Origin: Streptomyces sp. NBC_01707
GTDB taxonomy: Bacteria; Actinomycetota; Actinomycetes; Streptomycetales; Streptomycetaceae
Assembly: GCF_041438805.1 (NCBI RefSeq)
Contig: NZ_CP109190.1
Coordinates: 1,240,001-1,304,000 of the forward strand
Length of the DNA stretch: 64,000 nucleotides
Direction of reading: 5' to 3'
The notes below the pieces were generated by a model, which saw only the letters and a list, made by a program, of their open reading frames with translations, did not search any database and had not been told where the DNA came from. Each line of letters starts with the position of its first letter. The stretch's first letter is position 1. Shown in pieces: positions 17,471 to 26,266 of this stretch. The translations under genes and the position numbers were made by a program.

Positions 17471-17926
17471 TCAGGCGGCCAGTGCCGCAAGCTCCGCGTT
17501 GGCACGCGCGGCGACCAGGGCGAGGACCCGGCCCGCGGCGGTCAGGTCCTCGTCGGGTATCCCGCCCCAGATGCGGGCGGTGATGGGTGCGGCCTCCGCG
17601 CCGACGGCTGCGATCAGCTCGCGCCCCGCATCCGTTGGGCGAAGGTGCGCACCGTCCGCGACGAGCAGCTGCTTGGCCAGTAGCTCGTCGAGAGTGGCGC
17701 GGATGTCGCTCGGATCAGCCTTGAGGGAGCCCCGGACCTCGGTGACGAGATCGTTCGGCGTCCGCGGCGCATCGGCGGTGACGGCGGCGCGCAGGGCGAT
17801 CTGCTGCTGGAACGTGGCGCCGTGCCGGGCAAGGACGTGCTCCAGGACGCCGCGGGCGGCGTAGTGGGCCAGGCCGAGGGCGCGGGCGTCGGCTATGGGT
17901 GCGGTGGTGGATGCGGTAGTGGTCAT
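17471..17926 (-). CDS. MarR-like winged-helix protein, second gene of MarR operon
   Basis: 151 residues from the ATG at 17926, which overlaps the stop of the upstream MarR gene (ATGA), so the two are translationally coupled. The middle reads VRGSLKADPSDIRATLDELLAKQLLVADGAHLRPTDAGRELI, a winged-helix layout with the wing and following helix of MarR-type proteins. The end, GIPDEDLTAAGRVLALVAARANAELAAL, resembles a MarR dimerisation helix. The recognition helix is weak. It may bind DNA, or form a heterodimer with its partner. Its target is unknown. Confidence 0.65.
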   Translation of the reverse strand: MTTTASTTAPIADARALGLAHYAARGVLEHVLARHGATFQQQIALRAAVTADAPRTPNDLVTEVRGSLKADPSDIRATLDELLAKQLLVADGAHLRPTDAGRELIAAVGAEAAPITARIWGGIPDEDLTAAGRVLALVAARANAELAALAA

Positions 17927-18417
17927 GGTGTTGTCCCCTGAGTGCTCTCGTCGTTCGGTACGGATGGAGCGAGAGGTGCGCCGAGCAGGGTTGTCAACTC
18001 GTCGGTGAACGCGCGCGTCCGCGGGGCGTCGAGGCCGCCGAGCGGCTCCAACAACTGCTGAAGCAGTTCCTGGACCACCGCGATGGCCTGCCGTGTGACC
18101 GCCTGGCCCTGCTCGGTGAGGGCGAGCTGTACGGCGCGCGGGTCGCGGGGATCGCGGGTGCGCTCGATCAGGCCGGCCGACTCCAGGGCGCGCGCCAGCT
18201 TCGAGACGTACAGCGCCTCCAGGCCGGTGTGGTCGGCGAGTCGGCGCTGACTGGGGCGCTCGCCCGCGCGCTGCATGCCGTACAGCGACGCGACCAGTGA
18301 GTACTGCGCGTGGGTGAGGCCCAGCGGAGCCACCGCGCGATCGACCGCGACGCGCCATTTGTTGGCGAGCCGCCACACCAAGAAGCCGGGCGTGGGGCCC
18401 GGTGAACCCTTGCTCAT
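17923..18417 (-). CDS. MarR-family transcriptional regulator
   Basis: 164 residues from the ATG at 18417. It has the full MarR pattern: an N-terminal dimer helix (FLVWRLANKWRVAVDRAVAPLGLT), recognition helix RLADHTGLEALYVSKLARALESAGLI, then the wing RTRDPRDPRAVQLALTEQGQAVTR. The basic wing with DPRDPRA is typical. It is the first gene of an overlapping pair. Two direct repeats at 18431-18457 lie in its leader and may be its own operator. The signal it senses is unknown. Confidence 0.9.
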   Translation of the reverse strand: MSKGSPGPTPGFLVWRLANKWRVAVDRAVAPLGLTHAQYSLVASLYGMQRAGERPSQRRLADHTGLEALYVSKLARALESAGLIERTRDPRDPRAVQLALTEQGQAVTRQAIAVVQELLQQLLEPLGGLDAPRTRAFTDELTTLLGAPLAPSVPNDESTQGTTP

Positions 18418-18430
18418 GTCAAATAAAGTA

Positions 18431-18457
18431 CATGGCTACTATGTCCATGGCTACTAT
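18431..18457. promoter_or_regulatory. Direct repeats upstream of the MarR operon
   Basis: Two perfect 12-base copies of CATGGCTACTAT (18431-18442 and 18446-18457), 15 bases start to start, in an AT-rich leader just upstream of the MarR start codon. Such repeats near the start suggest regulator binding, probably autoregulation. Confidence 0.5.
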
Positions 18458-18492
18458 TTTCTCCGATTCCAACGGAGGGCGTCCGCACGCCG

Positions 18493-18527
18493 GAAACCCC
18501 GGCCCGATTCCGACGGGCCGGGGTTTC
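18493..18527 (-). terminator. Strong terminator hairpin (copy 2)
   Basis: A 13-bp perfect stem with the same loop GATTCCGAC as the hairpin at 10754-10790, located 20 bases after the stop of glycine-rich paralogue B. The flanking bases CGCCGGAAACC and ATGTGA are also shared, so the terminator was copied with the gene. Confidence 0.8.
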
Positions 18528-18546
18528 ATGTGAAGCGGTGGCGCGG

Positions 18547-19254
18547 TCACCAACCGCCGTGGTCGCCGATCACCCGGAAGCTGCCCACGACGCCGTCGTT
18601 GAGGAACAGACCCCCCTGAACAGTGGGCGTCACGACGCCATGAGTGCTGCCGTAGGGGCCGACGGTTGCGACAGGAGAACCGTTGTCGCAGGTGGACCCA
18701 CGATAGACCTCGACGACCTTCCGACTGTCGTTGCTGATGCTGAAGCTCGAGGAGCCCAGTCCGCTGGCCGCGGTGATGCACCCTTCCGCAGCTGCGGAGT
18801 ACGTCCGGTCGTTGAACTGGATCCTTCCCTCATCCCTTCCGCCGTAGCCGCCGTCACCGCCACCGCCATAACCACCACCGTCACCGCCACCCCCGTAACC
18901 GCCGTCACCGCCACCCCCGTAGCCGCCATCACCGCCACCCCCGTAACCGTCACCGTCACCGCCACCGCCATAACCACCGCCACCGCCATAACCACCGCCG
19001 TCACCGCCACGACCCTCACCCCCGTTGCTCTTGCTGCTGTTTTCACCCGGGGGAGCCGCAGCCGGGGGCGCCGGCTTGACGGAGGGCGCAGCTTTCTTCG
19101 CGGGTGGCGCCGCCTTCTGCGCAGGCGGACTGGCCTCATGGGCGGACGAGGCGGTGTGGGGGGATTCGTCGTTCGAGGCGTAGGTGATGCCGGTGATGGC
19201 AAGCACCGCGGCGCCCACTGCAGCGGCGGTCACGGCGACGGTACGCGTGGTCAT
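18547..19254 (-). CDS. Secreted glycine-rich protein with conserved C-terminal domain (paralogue B)
   Basis: 235 residues from the ATG at 19254. The signal MTTRTVAVTAAAVGAAVLAITG differs from paralogue A at one position. A Pro/Ala/Lys-rich linker (about 30-75) leads to a long low-complexity run (about 80-140) built from GYGGGGDG units. The last about 95 residues match the A domain: EGRIQFNDRTYSA, EGCITAASGLGSSSFSI, then CDNGSPVATVGPYG. The repeat run is much longer than in A, presumably by unit expansion. Function unknown; it is expected outside the cell. It lies upstream of the MarR operon on the same strand but is separated from it by a terminator. Confidence 0.8.
   Translation of the reverse strand: MTTRTVAVTAAAVGAAVLAITGITYASNDESPHTASSAHEASPPAQKAAPPAKKAAPSVKPAPPAAAPPGENSSKSNGGEGRGGDGGGYGGGGGYGGGGDGDGYGGGGDGGYGGGGDGGYGGGGDGGGYGGGGDGGYGGRDEGRIQFNDRTYSAAAEGCITAASGLGSSSFSISNDSRKVVEVYRGSTCDNGSPVATVGPYGSTHGVVTPTVQGGLFLNDGVVGSFRVIGDHGGW
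18850..19020. repeat. Low-complexity GGYGGGGDG-coding repeat inside paralogue B
   Basis: Imperfect tandem units of about 24 bases (CCGCCACCCCCGTAACCGCC and variants on the plus strand) encode glycine-tyrosine-aspartate repeats. They lie in frame within the gene and differ in number from the shorter run in paralogue A. Confidence 0.75.
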
Positions 19255-19889
19255 GTCACTTCTCCCTGTCTCAGAGATGCCGACCGGACAGCCGACCTGC
19301 GACGAACGTACTGACGGCTCCTATAACTGTCATATCGGGCATACCTATGGTGTGACATCAGAGGGCCGACCGGGTGTACAGGCGGCACTCATCGCCCGTG
19401 GAGCCCATACCTGACATAGCCTCAAAAAATGTCATAGTAAGTATCTCTAGCGCATCGTTAGGCTCTCCGGGCGACTCATGCCGCCCGCTCACCCTGTCGG
19501 CAGCATGTGGTTGGACCCCCGAAGGGCGCGAACGCACCCGCTCCCCTGAATGACCGTCATCGACGACCGCTCGCTCACCTCGGATGGAGCGGCTGCCGAG
19601 CTCACCTCTGCGCCTCCGACTGTTCACACCACACGTTCGCAACGAGGCGGCCTCGGCCCGGATGCAGGCTGTGGGCCTGCCCCGGCCCGGCGGGCCCCGG
19701 AGGTCATCCCGCTTCTGTCGCCGGCCTCGGCCCGCGTATCGGGAGGAGCGCCGCCGAAATCCAGCGGCCGTCGAGCTGCTGATCGACACCGGCCGACGTC
19801 CCGATCGACTCTGCCGTCGGTGCAGAGCAGGTGTCCACCGTGCAGTTCGCCGCACGGCAATCGTGACCGTCCAGGGAGGGACTGCCGGC
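19255..19889. other. Intergenic region upstream of paralogue B
   Basis: The first about 240 bases share many words with the region upstream of paralogue A, including GAACGTACT, CAGAGGGCC and GTCGGCAGCATG, and an AT-rich TGACATAG...TGTCATAG inverted pair near 19412-19440. The rest has no supported gene. Confidence 0.5.
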
Positions 19890-20423
19890 TCAGCGGCAGA
19901 GCTCCATGATGATGTCGTCGAAGTCGGGGAACTCCTCGGCCGCCAGCTCGATCACTGCGGCCGCTGACCGGCACCGACCAGGCGCGAACCGCTCCGCGAT
20001 GGCCGCCAGCTCCTGGCTGGGGCGTGGCACCCGGTCGCGCGCGTACGGGGTGGCTGCTTCCCAAGGGCCGAGGCCGTCGGCCAGCAACCAGAGGAAGTCG
20101 CCAAGGTCGCGCGCGACGACGCCGGTCTCCCCCTCGGATCCGAGGAAGACGACGGGCTGGTCGACCAGGGCCCGGTTCGGGCGGACGAGCCAGAACGCCG
20201 CGAACCCGCCGGAGCCGTCCCGCCCGAACACCCGGAAGTCGTCCCCGTTCAGCTCTCCATCACCGGTCCAGGCCCGGAACCAGTCCGTTGTCTCCTCGGT
20301 CGGCAGGAAAGCCGCGAAGGGCTCGAAGTCGACTCCGTCGCCGCCCGCGTAGTCGAACGGAACCGCCATCGCCAGGGCGAGCGCGGCAGGAAACTGTCGA
20401 TCAGCAGTGGGAGTCATGGGCAC
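19890..20423 (-). CDS. Hypothetical SMI1/KNR4 (SUKH)-like protein
   Basis: 177 residues from GTG 20423 or ATG 20417 (the second looks more natural). The chain is acidic and Trp/Phe-rich, with GFAAFWLVRPNRALVDQPVVFLGSEGETGVVARDLGDFLWLLADGLGPWE. The alternation of short beta strands and the FLGSEGE...DFLWLLA pattern is like SUKH-fold proteins, which in Streptomyces are often immunity or regulatory adaptors. No toxin is beside it. The family assignment is tentative. Confidence 0.55.
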   Translation of the reverse strand: MPMTPTADRQFPAALALAMAVPFDYAGGDGVDFEPFAAFLPTEETTDWFRAWTGDGELNGDDFRVFGRDGSGGFAAFWLVRPNRALVDQPVVFLGSEGETGVVARDLGDFLWLLADGLGPWEAATPYARDRVPRPSQELAAIAERFAPGRCRSAAAVIELAAEEFPDFDDIIMELCR

Positions 20424-20486
20424 ACGCTAGCGACCGGTGCGCGCCCAGCAGCTGGTCGGCGGCCTACGGTAGGGAAGGCCCCCGGG

Positions 20487-21146
20487 TCACGGTTCGATCA
20501 GTCCAACTCGGATTGCGTACCGGGTGAGCTCCAGCCGGTCCTTCATACCTAGTTTCTCCAGCAGGTTGGCGCGGTGACGTTCGACGGTCTTGACGCTGAT
20601 GACGAGGATGTCGGCGATCTCCTGGGAGGTGTGACCCTCGGCGACGAGCTTGAGGATTTCTTCTTCCCGGTCGGTGATGGCCTTGGCGGGGATGGCACCG
20701 CCTTCACGGGCACGGTCGAGGTAGTTGCGGATGAGGGCGTTGACGGCGCCGGGGTAGAGGAACGGTTCGCCGCGCATGGTGGCGCGGCAGGCTTCGACGA
20801 GGTCGCGGTCGGCCACGGATTTCAGGACGTAGCCGGAGGCACCGGCGGCCAGGGCTTCGAAGAAGTACTGCTCGTTGTCGTACATGGTCAGTATGAGGAG
20901 GCGCAGGCCGGGCTGGGTGCGGGCGAGTTCGCGTGCGGCTTGCAGGCCCGTCAGGCGGGGCATGGCGATATCGAGGATGGCCAGGTCGGGCTGGTGGATG
21001 CGGGCCGCTTCGACGGCTTCGGCGCCGTCGCCGGCTTCGGCCACGACGGTGAGGTCGGGTTCATTGTCGAGGATGAGGCGGACTCCACGGCGGACCAGCG
21101 CGTGATCGTCGGCGAGAAGGATGCGGGTTTCGGTCGCCTCGGGCAT
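20487..21146 (-). CDS. NarL/LuxR-family response regulator
   Basis: 219 residues from the ATG at 21146. The receiver domain has the acidic pair ADDH, phospho-acceptor Asp59 in LAILDIAMP, and the conserved Thr and Lys (LTMYD, YVLKS). The C-terminal LuxR helix-turn-helix reads ITDREEEILKLVAEGHTSQEIADILVISVKTVERHRANLLEKLGM. The frame extends further upstream but that part is antisense-like and outside the family length. It begins two bases after the stop of the sensor kinase gene, so the two are one operon and a cognate pair. Confidence 0.95.
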   Translation of the reverse strand: MPEATETRILLADDHALVRRGVRLILDNEPDLTVVAEAGDGAEAVEAARIHQPDLAILDIAMPRLTGLQAARELARTQPGLRLLILTMYDNEQYFFEALAAGASGYVLKSVADRDLVEACRATMRGEPFLYPGAVNALIRNYLDRAREGGAIPAKAITDREEEILKLVAEGHTSQEIADILVISVKTVERHRANLLEKLGMKDRLELTRYAIRVGLIEP

Positions 21147-21148
21147 GG

Positions 21149-22096
21149 TCAGTGGCTCCGTCGGGAGGTGGGCACGGTCAGGCGTACTTCGGTGCCCCCG
21201 TCGCGGGCGGCATCGAGGGAGAGGTCGGCGCCGATGAGCAGGGCGCGTTCGCGCATGCCGCTGATGCCGGCCCCTTCGGGGGCGCCGTTGATGCCACGGC
21301 CGTCGTCGCGGACGCGCAGCTCCACACCCGCGGGGGTGCGCCTGACGGTGAGCTCGACACGGCGGGCGCCGGCATGGCGGGCGGCGTTGGTCAGGCTCTC
21401 CTGGGCGACTCGGTAGAGCACGAGCTCGGTGTCCCGGCTCAGCGGTGGCAGGTCGGCGTCGATCTGGTGGCGTACGGTCAGAACGGATCCGGTGAACTCG
21501 TTGGCCAGGGCTTTCAGGGCGCTGGTCAGACCGAGCTCTTCCAGGACGCCGGGGCGCAGGCGGCGGGCGATACGGCGGATTTCGTCGAGGCTGGCGCGGG
21601 TGGTCTCTTGTACCTGATGGAGTTCTTCCCGTACCGCGGGTGGGACGTGATCGGCGACGCGTTTGAGCTCGAGCAGAACAGCGGTGAGCGTCTGACCGAT
21701 CTCGTCGTGAAGTTCCTGGGCGATGCGGTGACGTTCGGCTTCCTGTGCGGACAGGGCACGGCCCGCGCTGGCGGCACGCTCGGTCTCCAGGCGGTCGAGC
21801 ATGGTGTTGAACGTCGTGATCAGTTCTGCGACCTCGCCGTGACCTCCGACGGCCGGACGCGTTCCCGGTCGAAGCAGATCGGTGGTGGTCATGGCGCGGG
21901 TGAGGCGTTGCAGCGGGGCGAGGCCGATGCGCAGCAGCAGACCATTGGCGAGGAGCATCGCGGCCAGTCCCCCGGTGAGGACGGCGGCTTCGGTGAGCAG
22001 GACGGGGGTCGAGACGGTGACCGGCCCCAGCAGCAGAGCGGTGGCACCGATCAGTACCACGGCATTGAGCAGGAAGATCCGCCAGAACAAGGGCAC
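21149..22096 (-). CDS. NarL-type sensor histidine kinase
   Basis: 315 residues from the GTG at 22096, which has GGAGG at good spacing; the open frame continues far upstream with nonsense. Two membrane helices occupy residues 6-55, then a HAMP linker (RIGLAPLQRLTRAMT). The HisKA_3 box AQEAERHRIAQELHDEIGQTL carries the phospho-His at about residue 130, and the HATPase domain has the N-box AQESLTNAARHAGA and DDGRGING. The periplasmic loop is very short, so it probably senses the membrane or an intramembrane signal. It pairs with the response regulator downstream. Confidence 0.93.
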   Translation of the reverse strand: MPLFWRIFLLNAVVLIGATALLLGPVTVSTPVLLTEAAVLTGGLAAMLLANGLLLRIGLAPLQRLTRAMTTTDLLRPGTRPAVGGHGEVAELITTFNTMLDRLETERAASAGRALSAQEAERHRIAQELHDEIGQTLTAVLLELKRVADHVPPAVREELHQVQETTRASLDEIRRIARRLRPGVLEELGLTSALKALANEFTGSVLTVRHQIDADLPPLSRDTELVLYRVAQESLTNAARHAGARRVELTVRRTPAGVELRVRDDGRGINGAPEGAGISGMRERALLIGADLSLDAARDGGTEVRLTVPTSRRSH

Positions 22097-22367
22097 CGAG
22101 ACCGCCTCCGTCCAGTCGCCTTCCGCACCACCGATACCGGTCCGACCTCCCCACCGGCGCAGTGCCCCGGCCGGGGATCTACGCCCATCATGGTCAGCCT
22201 GGGTGCGATCTGCGCCTATGTCCATCGGTGGCAACACCCATGTGCCGGCCGGCGCAGTGGGGGTCGGCCACCTGGAGAAATGGGTGCCGGCCCCGATGGT
22301 GACGGCGGAGGGATACGTGTGACCGTGGCAGAGACCCCCTGACCTGCCGGATCCAGGAGGAGGAGCC

Positions 22368-22652
22368 ATGGCACGTCCTGGCGACAATCTGCAGCGCCGT
22401 CCTGAGAAGCAGATGGACGGTGGGGACCTGCATGTCGTGCGCGGTACGGATACGGGGCGCGCGCGGCGGGCGCGGACAGTCCGGCGCAGACCGGCCTGGG
22501 CGTTGCTGGCCCTGTCTCTGGCGATGTTGATCACCGGCATGGTGCTGCCGCACGGCCTGCTCCTTGCGGCCGGCCTGGTCACGGCGGGAATGGCGGCGAA
22601 TCTGTTCACGCCTGCGCGAGATCGCACCGAGCCCCGCCTCCGCCTGCCCTGA
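22368..22652 (+). CDS. Small membrane protein, 94 aa
   Basis: A strong ribosome binding site GGAGGAGGA precedes the ATG at 22368. A charged, Arg-rich N-terminal half of about 45 residues is followed by two hydrophobic segments (WALLALSLAMLITGMVL and GLLLAAGLVTAGMAANLF). No family recognised. It lies between the divergent kinase operon and the antiporter gene and may be co-transcribed with the latter (138-base gap). Role unknown. Confidence 0.6.
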   Translation: MARPGDNLQRRPEKQMDGGDLHVVRGTDTGRARRARTVRRRPAWALLALSLAMLITGMVLPHGLLLAAGLVTAGMAANLFTPARDRTEPRLRLP

Positions 22653-22790
22653 CGCCCACCGCCACACCCGTCGGTGACAGGCGACCGCCAGACGATCACC
22701 GGTCCTCAAGAACCGTGAGCAAGGGAGGAGGTATCCGGTCCTGTCACCCTCGACACGCCAGCCCCTCCGTGCTCCCGAAGGTGGTGACCC

Positions 22791-24098
22791 GTGGGACATG
22801 CTGACACCCTGCTCGCCATGGGCGGCGCCTTCCTGGCCGCCGCCGTCCTGGCCCGGCTCGGCAGCCGGATCGGCCTGCCGACCATCCCGCTGTTCATGCT
22901 CGCCGGCATTCTCCTCGGCCCCCACACCCCGGGCCTGGTCCTGGTCGAGGACGCACGCGACTTCGACATGCTCTCCGCGCTCGGCCTGGTACTGCTGCTG
23001 TTCTACCTGGGCCTGGAATTCCACCTCGACGAGATCAGAAGCGGCGGCAGACGCCTGCTGACCGCCGGAGGAATCTATCTGCTGCTGAACGTCGGCGCCG
23101 GTCTGGGCTTCGGGTTCGCACTGGGCTGGGGGGCGCGGGAGGCCCTCGTACTCGCCGGCGTCCTGGGAATCTCGTCCTCCGCGATCGTCACCAAGATCCT
23201 CATCGACCTCGGTCGTATCACACGCCCGGAAACCCGTCTGATCCTGGGCGTCATCGTCGTGGAGGACATCTTTCTGGCCCTGTATCTCGCCGCTCTCCAG
23301 CCCATCATCAGCGGGGCCGAGGGCATCACGGAAGCGGTTCTGCAGGCGGCGAAGGCCTTCGGCTTCCTCCTCGTGCTGGCCGCCGCAGCCCGCTACGGTA
23401 CCCGTCTGATCGGGCGCCTGATCACCGTCCGCGACAACGAACTGCTGGTCATCAGCTTCCTCGGAGCCGCAGTCCTCATCGCAGGCGTCTCCGAAGTCGT
23501 CGGGGTGGCCGACGCCATCGGCGCCTTCATGGTCGGCCTGATTCTCGCGGGAACCCCCTCCGGACCACGGATCCGCGAACTGGTGCACCCGCTGCGCGAC
23601 GCCTTCGCAGCCATCTTCTTCTTCGCCTTCGGACTGGCCATCGACCCAGGAGACATCGCTTCCGTCGCCACGCCGGTCGCCGCCGCAGCAGCCCTGACCA
23701 TCGTCGTCAACGTGGCCGCGGGACTGCTCGTCGCGCGCCTCTACCACCACGGCCCTCAGCCCGCCGCGCGAATCGCCACCACCCTCCTGGCACGCGGCGA
23801 GTTCGCGCTGATCCTGGCCGCCATGGCCACCAGTGCCGGCCTCGACGGCCGCCTCGCGCCATTCATCGCCGGCTATGTCCTCGTCCTTGCCGTCCTCGGC
23901 CCCGTCGTCGCCGGGCGCGCGCACCTGCTCGCCCGTGTCCTACGAGCGGCAGCCGCCTCGCCGCCCGGCCATCGAGCCCGCACCCCCTTTGCCGCAGCCC
24001 CGTCGGCGGAGCCGGTAAAGGGCGTGTCCGGCACCCGCTCCGACAGCGGCACCGGCCCGCCCGCCCCGTCCGGTGTGCCCACCGAGGCGCAGCGGTAG
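22791..24098 (+). CDS. Cation:proton antiporter, Kef/CPA2 family
   Basis: 435 residues from the GTG at 22791. About twelve membrane helices are visible. The typical Kef start LARLGSRIGLPTIPLFMLAGILLGPHTPGL, the helix LGISSSAIVTKILIDLGR, the ion-binding region VIVVEDIFLALYLA and LLARGEFALILAAMA are all present. The family exchanges K+ or Na+ for protons. It lacks the TrkA-N/RCK domain found at the C terminus of KefB/C; the tail (about 385-435) is Pro/Ser/Ala-rich. A separate TrkA-C partner is not adjacent. It acts in the cytoplasmic membrane in pH and ion balance. Confidence 0.9.
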   Translation: MGHADTLLAMGGAFLAAAVLARLGSRIGLPTIPLFMLAGILLGPHTPGLVLVEDARDFDMLSALGLVLLLFYLGLEFHLDEIRSGGRRLLTAGGIYLLLNVGAGLGFGFALGWGAREALVLAGVLGISSSAIVTKILIDLGRITRPETRLILGVIVVEDIFLALYLAALQPIISGAEGITEAVLQAAKAFGFLLVLAAAARYGTRLIGRLITVRDNELLVISFLGAAVLIAGVSEVVGVADAIGAFMVGLILAGTPSGPRIRELVHPLRDAFAAIFFFAFGLAIDPGDIASVATPVAAAAALTIVVNVAAGLLVARLYHHGPQPAARIATTLLARGEFALILAAMATSAGLDGRLAPFIAGYVLVLAVLGPVVAGRAHLLARVLRAAAASPPGHRARTPFAAAPSAEPVKGVSGTRSDSGTGPPAPSGVPTEAQR

Positions 24099-24461
24099 GG
24101 CCGGAGAACCGCCGAGCCGTTCGCCGTCACCGACGGGGCTCAGCGGGGGTGACGCCCTGGTTGGGCCGAAGAGCGATGTCGGCCGCACCGGCCATCACCC
24201 GACGCGGCGATCCCGCCTTCCATGCGCGCCGAGCGCAGCTGAAGATCACTTTCGGATCTTCTCAACTTTCCTGATATCAAAAAGAGTTGACGCACCATCA
24301 GTAATGGCGCACCGCAACGAGGGTGACTCGACCGACGTCACAGGCCATCAGCCGCCGCTTGCCACACCGAGCTCGCACTGCTAAAAAAGCCGCGACATAT
24401 TTATTTAAGCCCTAAGGTAAATGAGTGGCGTCATGCGCGCCGAGGTGAAGGGACGGTGCCG
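24099..24461. other. AT-rich intergenic region with tandem hairpins before MFS gene
   Basis: The hairpin GAAGATC-7-GATCTTC at 24241-24261 is followed at once by the imperfect inverted repeat TCAACTTT...AAAGAGTTGA at 24262-24290. These are AT-rich in a GC-rich setting and may be operator sites or a terminator for the antiporter. A further AT-rich patch at 24390-24420 probably holds the MFS promoter. Confidence 0.5.
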
Positions 24462-25886
24462 ATGCGACGCGCGGCATTCGGGCGGCTGGGACGTCTTGAC
24501 GAAGGGCCTTCGGTCCTGAGATCCAAGGCGGGGCGCTGGTATGGGGTCCTCACCTTCACCATCGTCGTGGCCATCTCCTATGTCGACCGGGTCAACATCT
24601 CGGTGCTCATCACCGACAACGCCTTCCTGGACAGGTTCGGACTGGCGGGCGACCGGGTGGCGCAGGGGGCTCTGATGACGATCTTCCTGCTCGGCTACGG
24701 CCTTGCCGCCTTCGTGCTCACGCCGGTGTACGAGACGCTGCTCGGGGTGCGGCGGGGGCTCGTGGTGAGCGTGGCCACCTGGGCGGTGCTCACGTTCGTC
24801 TCGCCATGGATCGGCAGCCTGTTTCTGCTGCTGACTGTGCGGTGCCTGCTCGGGGCCGCGGAAGGCCCGCTCTTCTCCCTCAAGACGATGTACGTCAAGG
24901 ACCGGTTCGCCGACGGCGAATTGGGCCGCCCGAACGCGGTCAGCTCGATGGGCGTCTCCCTCGGCACCGCCGTGGGGATGCCGCTGATCACCCTGCTGAT
25001 CGTGCACTCCGACTGGACCACGTCCTTCCATGCCCTCGGTGCGCTCAACGCGCTCCTCGGTATCCCCCTGGTGCTGTTGTTCATCCGCCCCACGACCGCA
25101 GACGATCGCGGATCGGGTCGCGAGCGTGCGCAGGACCGGGACACGGACCGGCAGCCGGAAGACGGACCGGTTCCCTCCGATCGCCGCCCGCGTGGTTCGG
25201 GCATCATGCTGTCCACCCTGGTCCGTGCCCTCCGAACGCCGCGACTCGGTTGGATCCTGCTGATCGAGATCGCCACTCTGGCCTTCCTGTGGGGCACCGC
25301 TTCCTGGCTCCCCTCGTATCTGCTGCAGGAACGCCATTTCTCCGCGACGCAGACCGGCTGGCTCGCCGCGTTGCCGTTCACCGTCAGCCTCGGCTCGGGG
25401 CTGCTCGGTGGCCTGTTCATCGACCGGGTCCCGCAGCGGCGCCTTCCGCTGGTGCTGGTGGTCGGGAGCGTCGGGGCGGGTGCGTGCGCGACGCTCGCCG
25501 TGGCCGCAGCCTCGCCCACCGTCTCGGCGACGGCGCTGATCCTGGCCGGTGGATTCTGGGGACTGCAGGGTCCCGCCATCCCGACCCTCGTGCAGCGCCA
25601 CGCCCCGGCGGGCAGCGTCGGCAGTGCCTACGGTGTGGTCAACGGCGTCGGCAACCTGGTGTCGGCATTCATGCCGACGCTCATGGGAACGGCAATCGCC
25701 ACGGACAGCGGACACGGCTTCGCCGCAGGCCTGTCCCTCCTGGTGGTCACGCAGCTGATCACTCTGGTCAGTGCCGTGGTCCTGCTCCTCCGGCACCGAG
25801 GTCCGCACGCCGGCCCGGGTCGAGCCCTGCCAAGCGCCGGGCCCGCGGTTCGGTCCGCAGGACAGGCGACCAGCACTGCCGGCTGA
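24462..25886 (+). CDS. MFS transporter, anion:cation symporter-like
   Basis: 474 residues from the ATG at 24462 with AAGGGA upstream (GTG at 24456 is also in frame). Twelve predicted helices with a charged central loop (about 205-245). The first helix segment TIVVAISYVDRVNISVLI matches the ACS family signature (NYxDRxxLS), whose members import carboxylates such as glucarate, galactonate or phthalate. RCLLGAAEGPLF in helix 4 fits the same family. No catabolic genes accompany it, so the substrate is open. Confidence 0.85.
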   Translation: MRRAAFGRLGRLDEGPSVLRSKAGRWYGVLTFTIVVAISYVDRVNISVLITDNAFLDRFGLAGDRVAQGALMTIFLLGYGLAAFVLTPVYETLLGVRRGLVVSVATWAVLTFVSPWIGSLFLLLTVRCLLGAAEGPLFSLKTMYVKDRFADGELGRPNAVSSMGVSLGTAVGMPLITLLIVHSDWTTSFHALGALNALLGIPLVLLFIRPTTADDRGSGRERAQDRDTDRQPEDGPVPSDRRPRGSGIMLSTLVRALRTPRLGWILLIEIATLAFLWGTASWLPSYLLQERHFSATQTGWLAALPFTVSLGSGLLGGLFIDRVPQRRLPLVLVVGSVGAGACATLAVAAASPTVSATALILAGGFWGLQGPAIPTLVQRHAPAGSVGSAYGVVNGVGNLVSAFMPTLMGTAIATDSGHGFAAGLSLLVVTQLITLVSAVVLLLRHRGPHAGPGRALPSAGPAVRSAGQATSTAG

Positions 25887-26266
25887 CGTCGAAGGAGGTC
25901 CGTGCGTCCGATCGTTCACGACGCACCTTCTTCGATCGCCAGGTCGACCTCGGTGGCGCCGGAACCGCTGACAGGCAAGTGCCTGCTCGCCTGTCGAGCC
26001 AGGTGCTCCGACGTTGCCCGATCGAAGTGACACGCCCTCCCGCCCCGTACGACAGGCCCGGTACGGTGCGGTGCCCGGACACCTTCTGCCGGCCCACGGC
26101 TCTGACGTGGCCGAACCCGGGCGGGCTCGACAGACATGCGGTCGACACACCACCAGCCGGCCGTCACAGCATGCCTGGTGGTGAACGGCCGTGGGAGAGA
26201 ATCCCACAGCGCCCCTCCCCGGCGCGTCACGAAGAAGCCGAGCCACCCTCCGGGGAAACTCTCGTC
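25887..26266. other. Intergenic region before DUF5988 gene
   Basis: About 380 bases without a supported gene; the frame of the small downstream gene stays open here but shows no family similarity. Confidence 0.45.

Noticed and set aside
17471..18376. 301-residue frame joining both MarR-type genes
   Set aside because: Its first half is a shadow of the upstream MarR gene; the true gene starts at 17926 with ATGA overlap.
18850..19020. Regular repeat units that might suggest a CRISPR array
   Set aside because: The units are contiguous, without spacers, in frame, and encode a glycine-rich segment of a secreted protein.
20487..22154. 555-residue extension of the response regulator frame
   Set aside because: The upstream part is an Arg/His/Pro-rich shadow of the kinase gene; family length and start fit 21146.
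22194..23924. Long minus-strand frame opposite the antiporter gene
   Set aside because: The antiporter has clear membrane helices and family motifs; the opposite frame is a high-GC shadow.
24405..26246. 613-residue minus-strand frame opposite the MFS gene
   Set aside because: Antisense shadow of a strongly supported transporter; low-complexity Arg/Gly/Gln composition.
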